Positions 8,502 to 17,200 of a stretch of 64,000 nucleotides of DNA are shown here, piece after piece. How positions within the stretch are numbered: the first letter of the stretch is position 1; the number at the start of each line of letters is the position of its first letter. The notes beneath the pieces were generated by a model. It did no database searches and was not told the DNA's origin. It saw only the letters and a program-made list of their open reading frames with translations. The position numbers and the translations under genes are program-made. Origin of the DNA: Pratylenchus scribneri (lineage: Eukaryota > Nematoda > Chromadorea > Rhabditida > Pratylenchidae); assembly GCA_030063045.1 (NCBI GenBank), contig JAQSEB010000120.1, forward strand, positions 186,001 to 250,000. The letters are read 5' to 3'.

Positions 8502-9568
8502 AAGAAAAAATTCTCCAAGATATTTATTATAATTTAAATTCTCCTGCTAGTTATGCGGGAATAAATAAAATTCTAGTTGAAGCCAAAAAGAAAAATAAAA
8601 ACATTTCCATAAAAGATGTAACAGGTTTTCTCTCGAAAGAAAGAACATATACATTATTTAAACCACGAAGAATTAGATTCAAAAGACTTAGAACTATTCC
8701 AACAGGATTGAATACCGATTGGCAATGTGATCTATGTATATTTGATAGTATTAAAAAAGAAAATGATAATAATGCTTATTTACTAGTTTGCATTGATGTA
8801 TTAAGTCGGAAAATCTATGTTTCCCCTGCTAGAACCAAAAAAAGTGAAGACATGATTAAGGCTTTTGATATAATATTTGATAAGTCAAAGATATTACCGA
8901 ATAAACTTTACAGTGATGCTGGGGTCGAGTTCCAAGCCAAAAAAATGTTAAATTATTTTAAGGAGAAAAATATTATAAAGCATGTAATGTTTACGCCAAA
9001 TTTACATGCAGGAGTAGTTGAGAGGGCAAATAGGACGATTAAAGGAAGATTATACAAATATTTTAGTGAGAAGAATACGACAAGATGGATTGAAATAATT
9101 GATAAAATTGTCAATGGAATAAATAATAGTATAAACCGGACAATAGGAATGAATCCGAATTCTGTAAATTATGATAATGCGCATGAGCTATTAGAGAGAG
9201 TATATAAATCAAACAGGGATGAAAATGCTAATCCAAAGTTTAAAATTGGCGATATTGTAAGAATATCAAAAGAAAAAACAAAATTTGAGAAAGGCTATTT
9301 GCCAAATTTCACTGACGAATTATTTAAAATCATAAAAGTGAGTCTAACCGATCCTCCGTCATATAGAATTGCTGATCTGGAAGATAATAAAATTGAAAGC
9401 GTATTTTATGAACAAGAATTAGTATTGACCACAAAAGATACAACCTATCGAATTGCCGAAGTCATAAAAACACGCAAAAGAAAAGGTATAAAAGAACTAT
9501 TTGTTAGGTGGGTAGGCTACTCTGAAAAACATAATTCTTGGATAAAAGAATCCGATTTAGTAAATTAA
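8486..9568 (+). CDS. Retroviral-type (rve) integrase with C-terminal chromodomain, 360 aa
   Basis: Inserts element DNA into the host genome by strand transfer, giving the 6-bp duplications. The catalytic core has the first Asp in TDWQCDL (about residue 80), the second in LYSDAGVEF (about 150) and the Glu in GVVERANR, with 34 residues between the last two. The C-terminus (about residues 318-360) is a chromodomain: YRIAEVI, then LFVRWVGYS and NSWIKESDL, supplying the aromatic cage that reads methylated histone tails. An HHCC zinc-binding N-terminus is not obvious. The ORF is open throughout and carries its catalytic triad. Confidence 0.94.
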   Translation: MGKTLKEKILQDIYYNLNSPASYAGINKILVEAKKKNKNISIKDVTGFLSKERTYTLFKPRRIRFKRLRTIPTGLNTDWQCDLCIFDSIKKENDNNAYLLVCIDVLSRKIYVSPARTKKSEDMIKAFDIIFDKSKILPNKLYSDAGVEFQAKKMLNYFKEKNIIKHVMFTPNLHAGVVERANRTIKGRLYKYFSEKNTTRWIEIIDKIVNGINNSINRTIGMNPNSVNYDNAHELLERVYKSNRDENANPKFKIGDIVRISKEKTKFEKGYLPNFTDELFKIIKVSLTDPPSYRIADLEDNKIESVFYEQELVLTTKDTTYRIAEVIKTRKRKGIKELFVRWVGYSEKHNSWIKESDLVN

Positions 9569-9569
9569 G

Positions 9570-11894
9570 ATGGATAATTTTTATACAGTTTTACCCTCAA
9601 ATACTGCTATTGAAGGTAATAAAACATCGAATTATACAATCAGGTTACCTGAACCATTAAATTTAGATTCAAACTGGTCTGTCGCTCTCTCTTCAATAAT
9701 TTATCCTATATCATTTACATCGCTAGGAACTCAAGAAGACCAATTTATTACGATAAATAATGAAGTAGGAGATGATGAAAAAATTCAAATTCCTGCCATG
9801 AATTTTCTTTCTATTTCAAATTTGGAAAAGGGTATAAATGATGCAATAATGGCATATGAAAAAGATTCTAAACCTAGATTTACTAGGTCAATTTTGGAAA
9901 ATGAGGGTGAATTAAAAACACCGGAAAGAATACAAGAAACGCCTGAAATAATTGCAGCTGTTCAAGAATTTCAAAGACGGAAAGCAGGAGAAGGAAATGT
10001 TACGCAAGAGAATACAAATCAGTCTAATGATTTAGCTCAAGCAGCTATTAATTTAGAGGAACAAAAGAAATTATTAGCGGCACAGAGGGCAATAGAAAAA
10101 GCATATAATCAATGCGTAGCTCTGGCATCGCAAGTCGAAACTTGGGCCCAATTAGCAAGAGCAAAAAGACAAAAAAGTGAAAGGCTCAGAAGGAAATTTC
10201 CAGATGTTGGGCAAGAATTGTATAATGATCTATTGTCAATAGCTAATACCATTCAAGACAAGGCTGTCCTAATAGCAGAAGAAGCCAAAATTGCTGCCAA
10301 TGCTAAAAATAAAGTCATAGAATTTAAAGAAAGCAAAAATGTCAGAGAAGCAAGAAAAGTTGCAGACATTGCCAAAAAAGCCGAGCAAAATGCTAGAAAA
10401 TTAGGTAATGAAGCAGGTAGATTATTTGCCGGAACGCCAGAAAGAAATTTCCAAGATGGAGTAGAGCAAATAACGAATAAGATCGAATTTCTTATCAATT
10501 CAGTTACTGGGCAATCGGAAAATGATCAAAGTGAATCAACAGTGATAGAACAACCTATGCCAATTCCTCAATATCCATCAGATCATCCAAAAATACAAAA
10601 TCAGGGGAAAATTGAAGGGCAAGCAGAGACTTATATAAATAATGAAAGTGATGGACAGATACAGAATACTAATAATGAAGGTAAAGGGCAGATACAGACA
10701 ACAAATGAAGGTGAATTAAAAACTCTAACGAGAATAGAGGAGAGTCCAGAAATTATTGCGGCAGTCGAAGAATTCAAGAAAAGAAAGGAAGAAGAAAGAA
10801 AAAGAAAAGAAGGGACCACCGAATCCTCTCAGCCTCAAACTACCGTCACATCTCAGCAACCTGCTACAGTTATATCTCAAGATGATTCTAGTATTGCGTT
10901 TGGGACCTTTCAAAAAATTGAAGAGCCAAAAGAAATAATTGACAAAGTTAATAAATTTAAGGAAAGGAAGGAACAAGAGAAAAGTTCAATTCATTTGCCA
11001 GTTGCTCTTTTATTTCCTCCAAAAGCAAAGGTGGATGTACCAAAACCACAATTACCCGTTATTGAATCAAGTGATGAAGAATATGAATGGCTAAAGCCAA
11101 AAACAACGGTTATTAAAGAAGAAAAGAAAATAGAAAAAAGTAACCAAAATAATTGGGTTATAAGTCAGAGTGCAGAAGAAATTGAATTACTTCCCCAAAA
11201 AAAGATTACTGAATATGTTAATAAAAAGCCAGAGCCAATTAGAATAAAAGGCTTTTTCATACCAGATGAGACCGAGATTGAAGAAGATTTATCATCATTA
11301 CCAGAATTACCAAAGCCACAAGCCTTGGTAAGTAGTACTAGTCATTTAGATGAATCGGGAAGAGAATTAAATATACCTGAACAAGTCCATCGCAGCTTGA
11401 TGAATAGGCTTAAAAAGATTGGAAAAATGGCTAAAATTCCATCTGATTCTACACAAAAAGTCCAATTCAGATATGATAGTGTCTATCAAAAATTTACTGT
11501 TTTAATGCAAAAAAATATTAAATCAATACAGATTTCTAAACAACTTGCATATATCCTGGGTTTCCGGACGAATGTAAACATAGTTGGTGGAGATACAGCA
11601 GAATATATGCCAGACCTGTCTGGAGGGGTCAAACAATTATATATCTATGCACCAAAGCTCATTGAAAATACCATGGTCGGAGATGAGTTAGTCCCATTAT
11701 TGCGAGTAGTTAATGTTCAAGGAAAACCTGGTGAGATAGTAGAGTCTATATATAGCGCTGAATTTCATCATAGATTACAATCCAAACGAATTACTGAAAT
11801 CAGTATCGAAGTTAGAACATCTTCAGGCGAATTAGTCAACTTTCACTGGGGAAATATAATCATAACATTACATTGGAAACGTTCATTTTTCTAA
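9570..11894 (+). CDS. Penton-like minor capsid protein with a very large insertion, 774 aa
   Basis: The first 100 residues (FYTVLPSNTAIEG..., LDSNWSVALSSIIYP) and the last 170 residues (KFTVLMQKNIKSIQISK to FHWGNIIITLHWK) match the two halves of the Polinton penton or minor capsid protein that forms capsid vertices. About 500 residues are inserted between them. Roughly 160-320 is an Ala/Lys/Glu-rich probable coiled coil. A motif of the form ELKT-x-x-RI-x-E-x-PEIIAAV-x-EF-x-x-RK occurs near residues 111-141 and 380-410, with a weaker third copy near 444-470. Long acidic or Pro-rich linkers follow. The usual family length is about 250-350 aa. The insertion may form a vertex spike. It starts 2 bp after the integrase stop. 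Confidence 0.82.
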   Translation: MDNFYTVLPSNTAIEGNKTSNYTIRLPEPLNLDSNWSVALSSIIYPISFTSLGTQEDQFITINNEVGDDEKIQIPAMNFLSISNLEKGINDAIMAYEKDSKPRFTRSILENEGELKTPERIQETPEIIAAVQEFQRRKAGEGNVTQENTNQSNDLAQAAINLEEQKKLLAAQRAIEKAYNQCVALASQVETWAQLARAKRQKSERLRRKFPDVGQELYNDLLSIANTIQDKAVLIAEEAKIAANAKNKVIEFKESKNVREARKVADIAKKAEQNARKLGNEAGRLFAGTPERNFQDGVEQITNKIEFLINSVTGQSENDQSESTVIEQPMPIPQYPSDHPKIQNQGKIEGQAETYINNESDGQIQNTNNEGKGQIQTTNEGELKTLTRIEESPEIIAAVEEFKKRKEEERKRKEGTTESSQPQTTVTSQQPATVISQDDSSIAFGTFQKIEEPKEIIDKVNKFKERKEQEKSSIHLPVALLFPPKAKVDVPKPQLPVIESSDEEYEWLKPKTTVIKEEKKIEKSNQNNWVISQSAEEIELLPQKKITEYVNKKPEPIRIKGFFIPDETEIEEDLSSLPELPKPQALVSSTSHLDESGRELNIPEQVHRSLMNRLKKIGKMAKIPSDSTQKVQFRYDSVYQKFTVLMQKNIKSIQISKQLAYILGFRTNVNIVGGDTAEYMPDLSGGVKQLYIYAPKLIENTMVGDELVPLLRVVNVQGKPGEIVESIYSAEFHHRLQSKRITEISIEVRTSSGELVNFHWGNIIITLHWKRSFF

Positions 11895-12299
11895 ATGACT
11901 CACGTATACATAGATCCAGATAAACTTGATTGGAGTGGATTTCTCGCATCTCAGGAGGGAACGGGTAAATATTTTGTAGGCACTAAATACCAAAGAGGTT
12001 TTGGAGTGTTCACGAATACTATTTTACCTGGTATTGCAAGATTCTTGATGCCAATTGCCAAGAATATTGCAAGTACAGCAGGTCAAGAAGGGTTAGCTGC
12101 CGGAACAAAAATTTTGGGAGATATTTCTCAAGGAAAGGATATAAAAGAATCGTTAGCAGAACATTCTAAACAAAGTTTACAAAATATAGCAACAAAATTA
12201 CAGCAGTGTGGCAAAGGTAAAAGTAAAAATCGCCGGACTATAAAAAGCCTACCAGTTAACAAAAAACGAAAATATATTGATCAGTTGTCCTTTCCTTGA
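11895..12299 (+). CDS. Small virion-type protein with predicted protease site, 134 aa
   Basis: Begins directly after the preceding stop codon. Residues 20-40 hold SQEGTGKYFVGTKYQRGFG, followed by a hydrophobic/amphipathic stretch (IARFLMPIAKNIAS) and a basic C-terminus. QEGT/G at residues 20-24 fits the adenain cleavage rule. Size, position between penton and major capsid genes, and the amphipathic helix after the cleavage point resemble the adenovirus pVI-like membrane-active or cement protein of this lineage. That role is an inference; the sequence only shows the layout. Confidence 0.72.
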   Translation: MTHVYIDPDKLDWSGFLASQEGTGKYFVGTKYQRGFGVFTNTILPGIARFLMPIAKNIASTAGQEGLAAGTKILGDISQGKDIKESLAEHSKQSLQNIATKLQQCGKGKSKNRRTIKSLPVNKKRKYIDQLSFP

Positions 12300-12300
12300 A

Positions 12301-12315
12301 AAAAAGTATAAATAG
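12301..12315 (+). promoter_or_regulatory. TATA box of the major capsid gene
   Basis: AAAAAGTATAAATAG, 31 bp before the ATG at 12347. It is nearly identical to the string at 6167-6180. Confidence 0.65.
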
Positions 12316-12346
12316 TTTAGAAAATAAATAAATTCATACAATCATA

Positions 12347-13777
12347 ATGACAACTCTCAAAAAAATTGATAGATTAAGCAGTGAAGGAATTGAAAATTCC
12401 TTAGCTATATTCGAATTACCTCCGACAAATGTGGCGATAAATAAGACAAGCACGAGAGAATTACTCCCAATTGCCGCTTTAAATGACTCTGGACCTTATA
12501 CATTTAGACTTTTTGCGGATAATCAATTTCCAGATCTTTCCCGTACTTGGCTCTATCTAGCTACAAGAATTGAGAAAAAGGTTGGTGAAAATTGGGTCCC
12601 TATAGAAGTGACACCTGAAATTCCGGCGGTACCTGCTCAAGGCGATAATCCTGCTATTCCAGCTGTACCAGCTAATGAAGATGATAAGCATGTTGGAGTT
12701 ATTCAAAATTTTGGGCAATCATTTATCCGACAAATGACTATGAATATTTCAAATGTTGAAGTGTTCAATAGCGGAATTCATTATGCATACCGTTCATATA
12801 TTTTACACGAACTTGGACTATCTCATGAAACCAGGAGAGCCTTACACGAAGCCGGCTGCTATTACCCGGATGATATTGACCAAGATAAAGAAACAAATAA
12901 AGGATTTGTGGCAAGGGCAGCAAGATTTGCTAATGGTCAGACTTGTGAGACATTAATTAGATTAAATTTTGATCTAGGTAATCAAGAGCTATTAATGCTT
13001 TCAAATTCTGATATTATAATAAACATACATAGGAATAGTGATGATTTCTTACTGTTATGCCCATATTATAGGAAAGAAGTTAACGGGGCCGAGCAAATAG
13101 TATCGGCTGCAAATCATGCAAATTATCGCCTTAAAGTTTTGGATATGAAATTGTATGTAAAAACGGTGGAGGTTACTCAATCATTAAACAATGCAATTAG
13201 TCGACATTTGGAGACAAATGTGGCCAAATATCCGATTCGAAGAATCGAAATGAGAAGCTTGTATGTCGGTAAAGGAAGAACGGATCTAGCATGGAATTGC
13301 TTCACAAGTATTGTACCTAGACGGTTAATCATTGGATTTGTTAGTAACGATGCCTACAGTGGAAGGAAATCACTATCTCCTTTCAAATTTGAGCATGCAA
13401 ATGTTAGAAGTATTTGCGCAGAAGCTAATGGGAATACTTATCCGAATGTTTCATATAATTTAGATTTTAGTGACAATAAATTTATTAGAGCCTTCACCGA
13501 TTTGTATTCCGGGCTGGGGATGGATAATATCGATCGAACCATCTCTATTGGTATGCCAAAGTTCATGACTAGTCACTGCTTCTTTGTAATCCCAATGACT
13601 TCAACCTTAGAGGATTCACCTGGCTTCGAAACAATAAAAAATTCTACCACCACTATCAAGGTACAATTCAACGAGCCTGTTAAGGATGAAGGATATGAAA
13701 TGATAGTTATGGGCGAGTTTGATGGCATAATTTCGATTGACAAAGATCGAATCATAACATCTGATGGCCAGGTATAA
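12347..13777 (+). CDS. Major capsid protein, double jelly-roll (hexon-like), 476 aa
   Basis: Forms the pseudo-hexagonal capsomers of the icosahedral shell. Recognised from the N-terminal block of the Polinton major capsid family: IFELPPTNVAINK, then GPYTFRLFADNQFPDLSRTWLYLATRIE with a hydrophobic strand. Later blocks are the FNSGIHYAYRSYI region and NRTISIGMPKF near the C-terminus. Length is close to the family norm. Residues 93-109 are a Pro/Ala repeat (PAVPAQGDNPAIPAVPA) in what should be a surface loop. The gene is intact, and its stop codon TAA lies inside the TATA string GGTATAAAAAG that precedes the protease gene. Confidence 0.9.
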   Translation: MTTLKKIDRLSSEGIENSLAIFELPPTNVAINKTSTRELLPIAALNDSGPYTFRLFADNQFPDLSRTWLYLATRIEKKVGENWVPIEVTPEIPAVPAQGDNPAIPAVPANEDDKHVGVIQNFGQSFIRQMTMNISNVEVFNSGIHYAYRSYILHELGLSHETRRALHEAGCYYPDDIDQDKETNKGFVARAARFANGQTCETLIRLNFDLGNQELLMLSNSDIIINIHRNSDDFLLLCPYYRKEVNGAEQIVSAANHANYRLKVLDMKLYVKTVEVTQSLNNAISRHLETNVAKYPIRRIEMRSLYVGKGRTDLAWNCFTSIVPRRLIIGFVSNDAYSGRKSLSPFKFEHANVRSICAEANGNTYPNVSYNLDFSDNKFIRAFTDLYSGLGMDNIDRTISIGMPKFMTSHCFFVIPMTSTLEDSPGFETIKNSTTTIKVQFNEPVKDEGYEMIVMGEFDGIISIDKDRIITSDGQV

Positions 13778-13781
13778 AAAG
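13771..13781 (+). promoter_or_regulatory. TATA box of the protease gene, overlapping the capsid stop codon
   Basis: GGTATAAAAAG, 29 bp before the ATG at 13811. The TAA at 13775-13777 ends the major capsid ORF, so one string has two roles. Confidence 0.55.
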
Positions 13782-13810
13782 AATATTAAATTATATTTAA
13801 TCAGATAAAG

Positions 13811-14254
13811 ATGAATTCGCTACAAATTGATTCAATTCTTAAACGGAATTGCCATACCAAAAAATATTTTAAGGGAGTCTATTCCTCGAATAATATACCT
13901 TTATTGGCGAAGTATCCCCATTGTTTCATTGCCAACACGGATAAAAAAGGAACAAGAGGCGAACATTGGGTAGCCTTTTTTGTAAATAATGAAAAAAATA
14001 TTGAATATTTTGACTCATATGCCGAAGAGCCTAATGAAGATATAACTAAATATTTGTCTAATTTTTTAGAAATAAAAATGAATAACCATAAGATCCAATC
14101 GCCATTTTCTGATAGCTGTGGGCATTTTTGTGTATACTTTATTTTTAATAGATGTATAGGATTAAGTTTTAAGGAAATAATTAAAAATTTATTAAATTCA
14201 AAAAATAAAATTGATTTAATGCTAAAATTCTTTGTTAGTCTACTGATAAAATAA
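13811..14254 (+). CDS. Adenain/Ulp1-type cysteine protease, 147 aa
   Basis: Maturation protease of Polinton-type virions. The catalytic set is visible: His52 in GEHWVAFF, Asp68 in EYFDSYA, the oxyanion Gln96 in KIQSPFS and the nucleophile Cys103 in SDSCGHFC. Length is at the short end for adenain-like enzymes, and no essential block is missing. Candidate substrates carrying its consensus site are the 116-aa and 134-aa ORFs upstream. It is the last ORF of the coding half; after it the element is non-coding. Confidence 0.9.
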   Translation: MNSLQIDSILKRNCHTKKYFKGVYSSNNIPLLAKYPHCFIANTDKKGTRGEHWVAFFVNNEKNIEYFDSYAEEPNEDITKYLSNFLEIKMNNHKIQSPFSDSCGHFCVYFIFNRCIGLSFKEIIKNLLNSKNKIDLMLKFFVSLLIK

Positions 14255-17200
14255 TATTTTATTTTAATCAATTAATACATTTTGTTTCTTCATTTTAATT
14301 TTCTCCGTACTTTTATTTGTTACAAATTTCATTCTTTTCCTTCAGCATTTTTTTCGAATTCTTTGGGTTAATTTACGAATAAAATGTCGCCGCCATTTAT
14401 TTTCAAATTCTTTTAACCATTTTTGTCGCATGATCATTCGATTTTCATACTCCAAGAATGCTTCATTCCATCTTAAAAATGTTTATTCCTAGTCATATTA
14501 ACATAATTCCTGCCTATCTTTTGCAGATGATTTTTTATTTAATTTATTCATACGGCTAAAAAATTCTTTAATAAATCTTAATTAGATATTTAATAAATTA
14601 TTTGAAATAAATTAAGATATATTAATCCAATCAAAATATCAATTAAATTAAAAATATAAAATTTATTTGTAGATTGGCTCTAAATATAATTATATTTAAT
14701 AATACCCTTTTGGAATTTGATAATATATTTCTCTTCATTTTCTGCTAAAAATTCTCGAATCTCTGCGGATTAATTTTAAAATATTAAATAAATCAGGGTA
14801 AATTTAAAACAATATTCCTTCTATATATTTGTACAATAGCAGACGAACTCATCCACAAAGAAATAATCTAAATGTTTATCAATTTAAAGAGTCGATTAGG
14901 TGCTTTAATTTTGAATTTATTATATTACTCAAATTATGTTTTTCGCAATATTCTTTCTTACCTTTATAAATTAGTCTCATAATTCATTTTGATATTGGCA
15001 GTATCATTTTCTTTGAGATTAAATATTAATTCGAAATATTTTGAATGATCATTTATATTTCGCTTTTCACCAGCAGAATTTTATGTAAAAATTTCATATT
15101 TGAAATGGGAAATATGAATCTGTATATATTAAGGCGCTTTATATAAGAATTTAATGTAATTAATCATTAATGCGAATATTCTCAAACTTTTACCAAAAAT
15201 CTGGATTTTTAATCTAAATTTAGTATAGGACCAAGAAAAATAACAATTAATCATGATCATGTATAAAATAAAACAGATTTTGTAATATAAATTTAGCAAA
15301 TGACCCAGAAAAATAACAATTAATCATGGTCTTAGATCGCGAAAATAGATATGAGGCAGATAAATAGAACTTGCCATCCCTTTTTCCTATCTATTAAAAT
15401 CAAGCTTCAAATTAATATTCATCAAATTTCAATTTTCATGGTACATTGGCAGCACTTTGTAATATTTTTTGTTTGGAAAGATTGAGCAAATATGTTGAAT
15501 CGATCTCTGCACATGCTCAAACTCCTGCGTTTTTGTGAATATTTCCTTATCATCTATTAAATCCACAATGATTGAACAGACCCATGTGAATTATTAAATT
15601 GTTCAAAACGTCCTCGGTCCATATTTCTCTTCAAGGAAGGCACGTCATTTGTTCAACAATTTTCAAAAATGCTTAATTCTAATTGTTTTTCTAATGTCTA
15701 TTTCAATTGTTCTTCTGCAAAAAAAATCGATTTTTTATTTATTGCTCTCAAGTATTTTTAAAATCGTTTCCATTTTAAAAGCATACTTACTTTGATTATC
15801 TATAAAAATAAACATCTTATTTAATTCTCTATATCCCGTCCTCAGCCTCATTGACAAATTAATTGCCATCAAAAAGAAATTTAATTTTTTAAAACAAAAT
15901 ATTTTACAGGAATGAAATGTTTGCCCTTTCTTTTATGGCCATATAAATGGCTTGAGAATAATTCGGAAAATAATTTTGGAAAGCTTATAAAGTTAATGGG
16001 TAAATTAGGCTGGTATTTAGTACCAACTTTTTAAAAGGAGCGAATGTAATTAATCATTGTCATGAATATAGTTATTTTGACATAGAAAACATGTTTTAAA
16101 ATAAATTTAACACTTGACTCATAGAAACAGCATTTATTCTTTATCTTGTAATCAAAAATTTTTTATTTTAAATTTAGCATATGACCTAGAAAAACGCATT
16201 AATTCATTGTCATATGATCAAGTTGACAGCTTTTTTAATTTAAATTTAACATAAAAATAATTAATCCTTGATAAGAATTTTTTAGTAAAAAACAAATTTG
16301 CAATGCTAAATTTATTAGCATTTGTCACAGAAAAAATATTCTTTGGCATATATTGAACGAATTAAATTTAATAATTTGACCTAGAAAAACAATCGAATGC
16401 AATAAATAATTGTCACCATTATTTATTATTTGGAAATTTTTAATCTAAATGTTTGATTTTTGTCTGGAATAATTAATCAATGGCAATAACAAGATTATTC
16501 TAGAAGGAATGTTAACCTAGTTTGGACATTATAAAATACACCGATATATGAAGGATTGTTTTAAATATTTTATTAAAATTATTAAAAATAGCTTAAGTTG
16601 TTCGCCTTATTTGACTTAACTCTTTCCCATCAATTCATAACCAATTAAATTTATGAATGAAAATATTTGAATAACATTCCTCTAAAATTTCCCAATCATT
16701 GCAATAGTTGTACAAACGAAAGCAAATGGCTGAAATATTGGCAAAAATGATAGGAAAGGACAAAGGAAATTAAGAAGCAACAGCGAAGAAGACCCTGCTG
16801 GGCGATGAGAAGGGGAAATCCCCTTTTATTGGGCGCATTTTGCCCTCTTTACTATTTTCAATTTTATTTTTTCGGCCGCCAATTCCCCTTTTTCCCTCCT
16901 CCTAACCTAATTTTCATTCAATTCCCCTATCTGTGCACTGTTGACTAGAGCGGAAAGCAATTCGCATCGCCCCCCTTTCATCCTTTCCATTCATACATTT
17001 TGTCATATTAACATAATTTTTGCATGGCACCCATTTGTCATCTTAATTTAATAACTTTCCCCTATTTGACTAGAAATTCTTTGAAATATTTTAGATAAAA
17101 TATATTTTGAGGAGGGACAACTTTTTTTGGTTGGTAATGGGCAGGGATAGGGGATGTTTTATTGGAAATTTGGCGATTTTGGGAATATTAAAGGTAGGGG

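Noticed and set aside
9870..10980. Minus-strand and alternate-frame ORFs at 10253-10498, 10631-10819, 10725-10976 and 10756-10938
   Set aside because: All lie inside the penton-like ORF and reflect the low-complexity Lys/Glu/Ala-rich insertion read in other frames.
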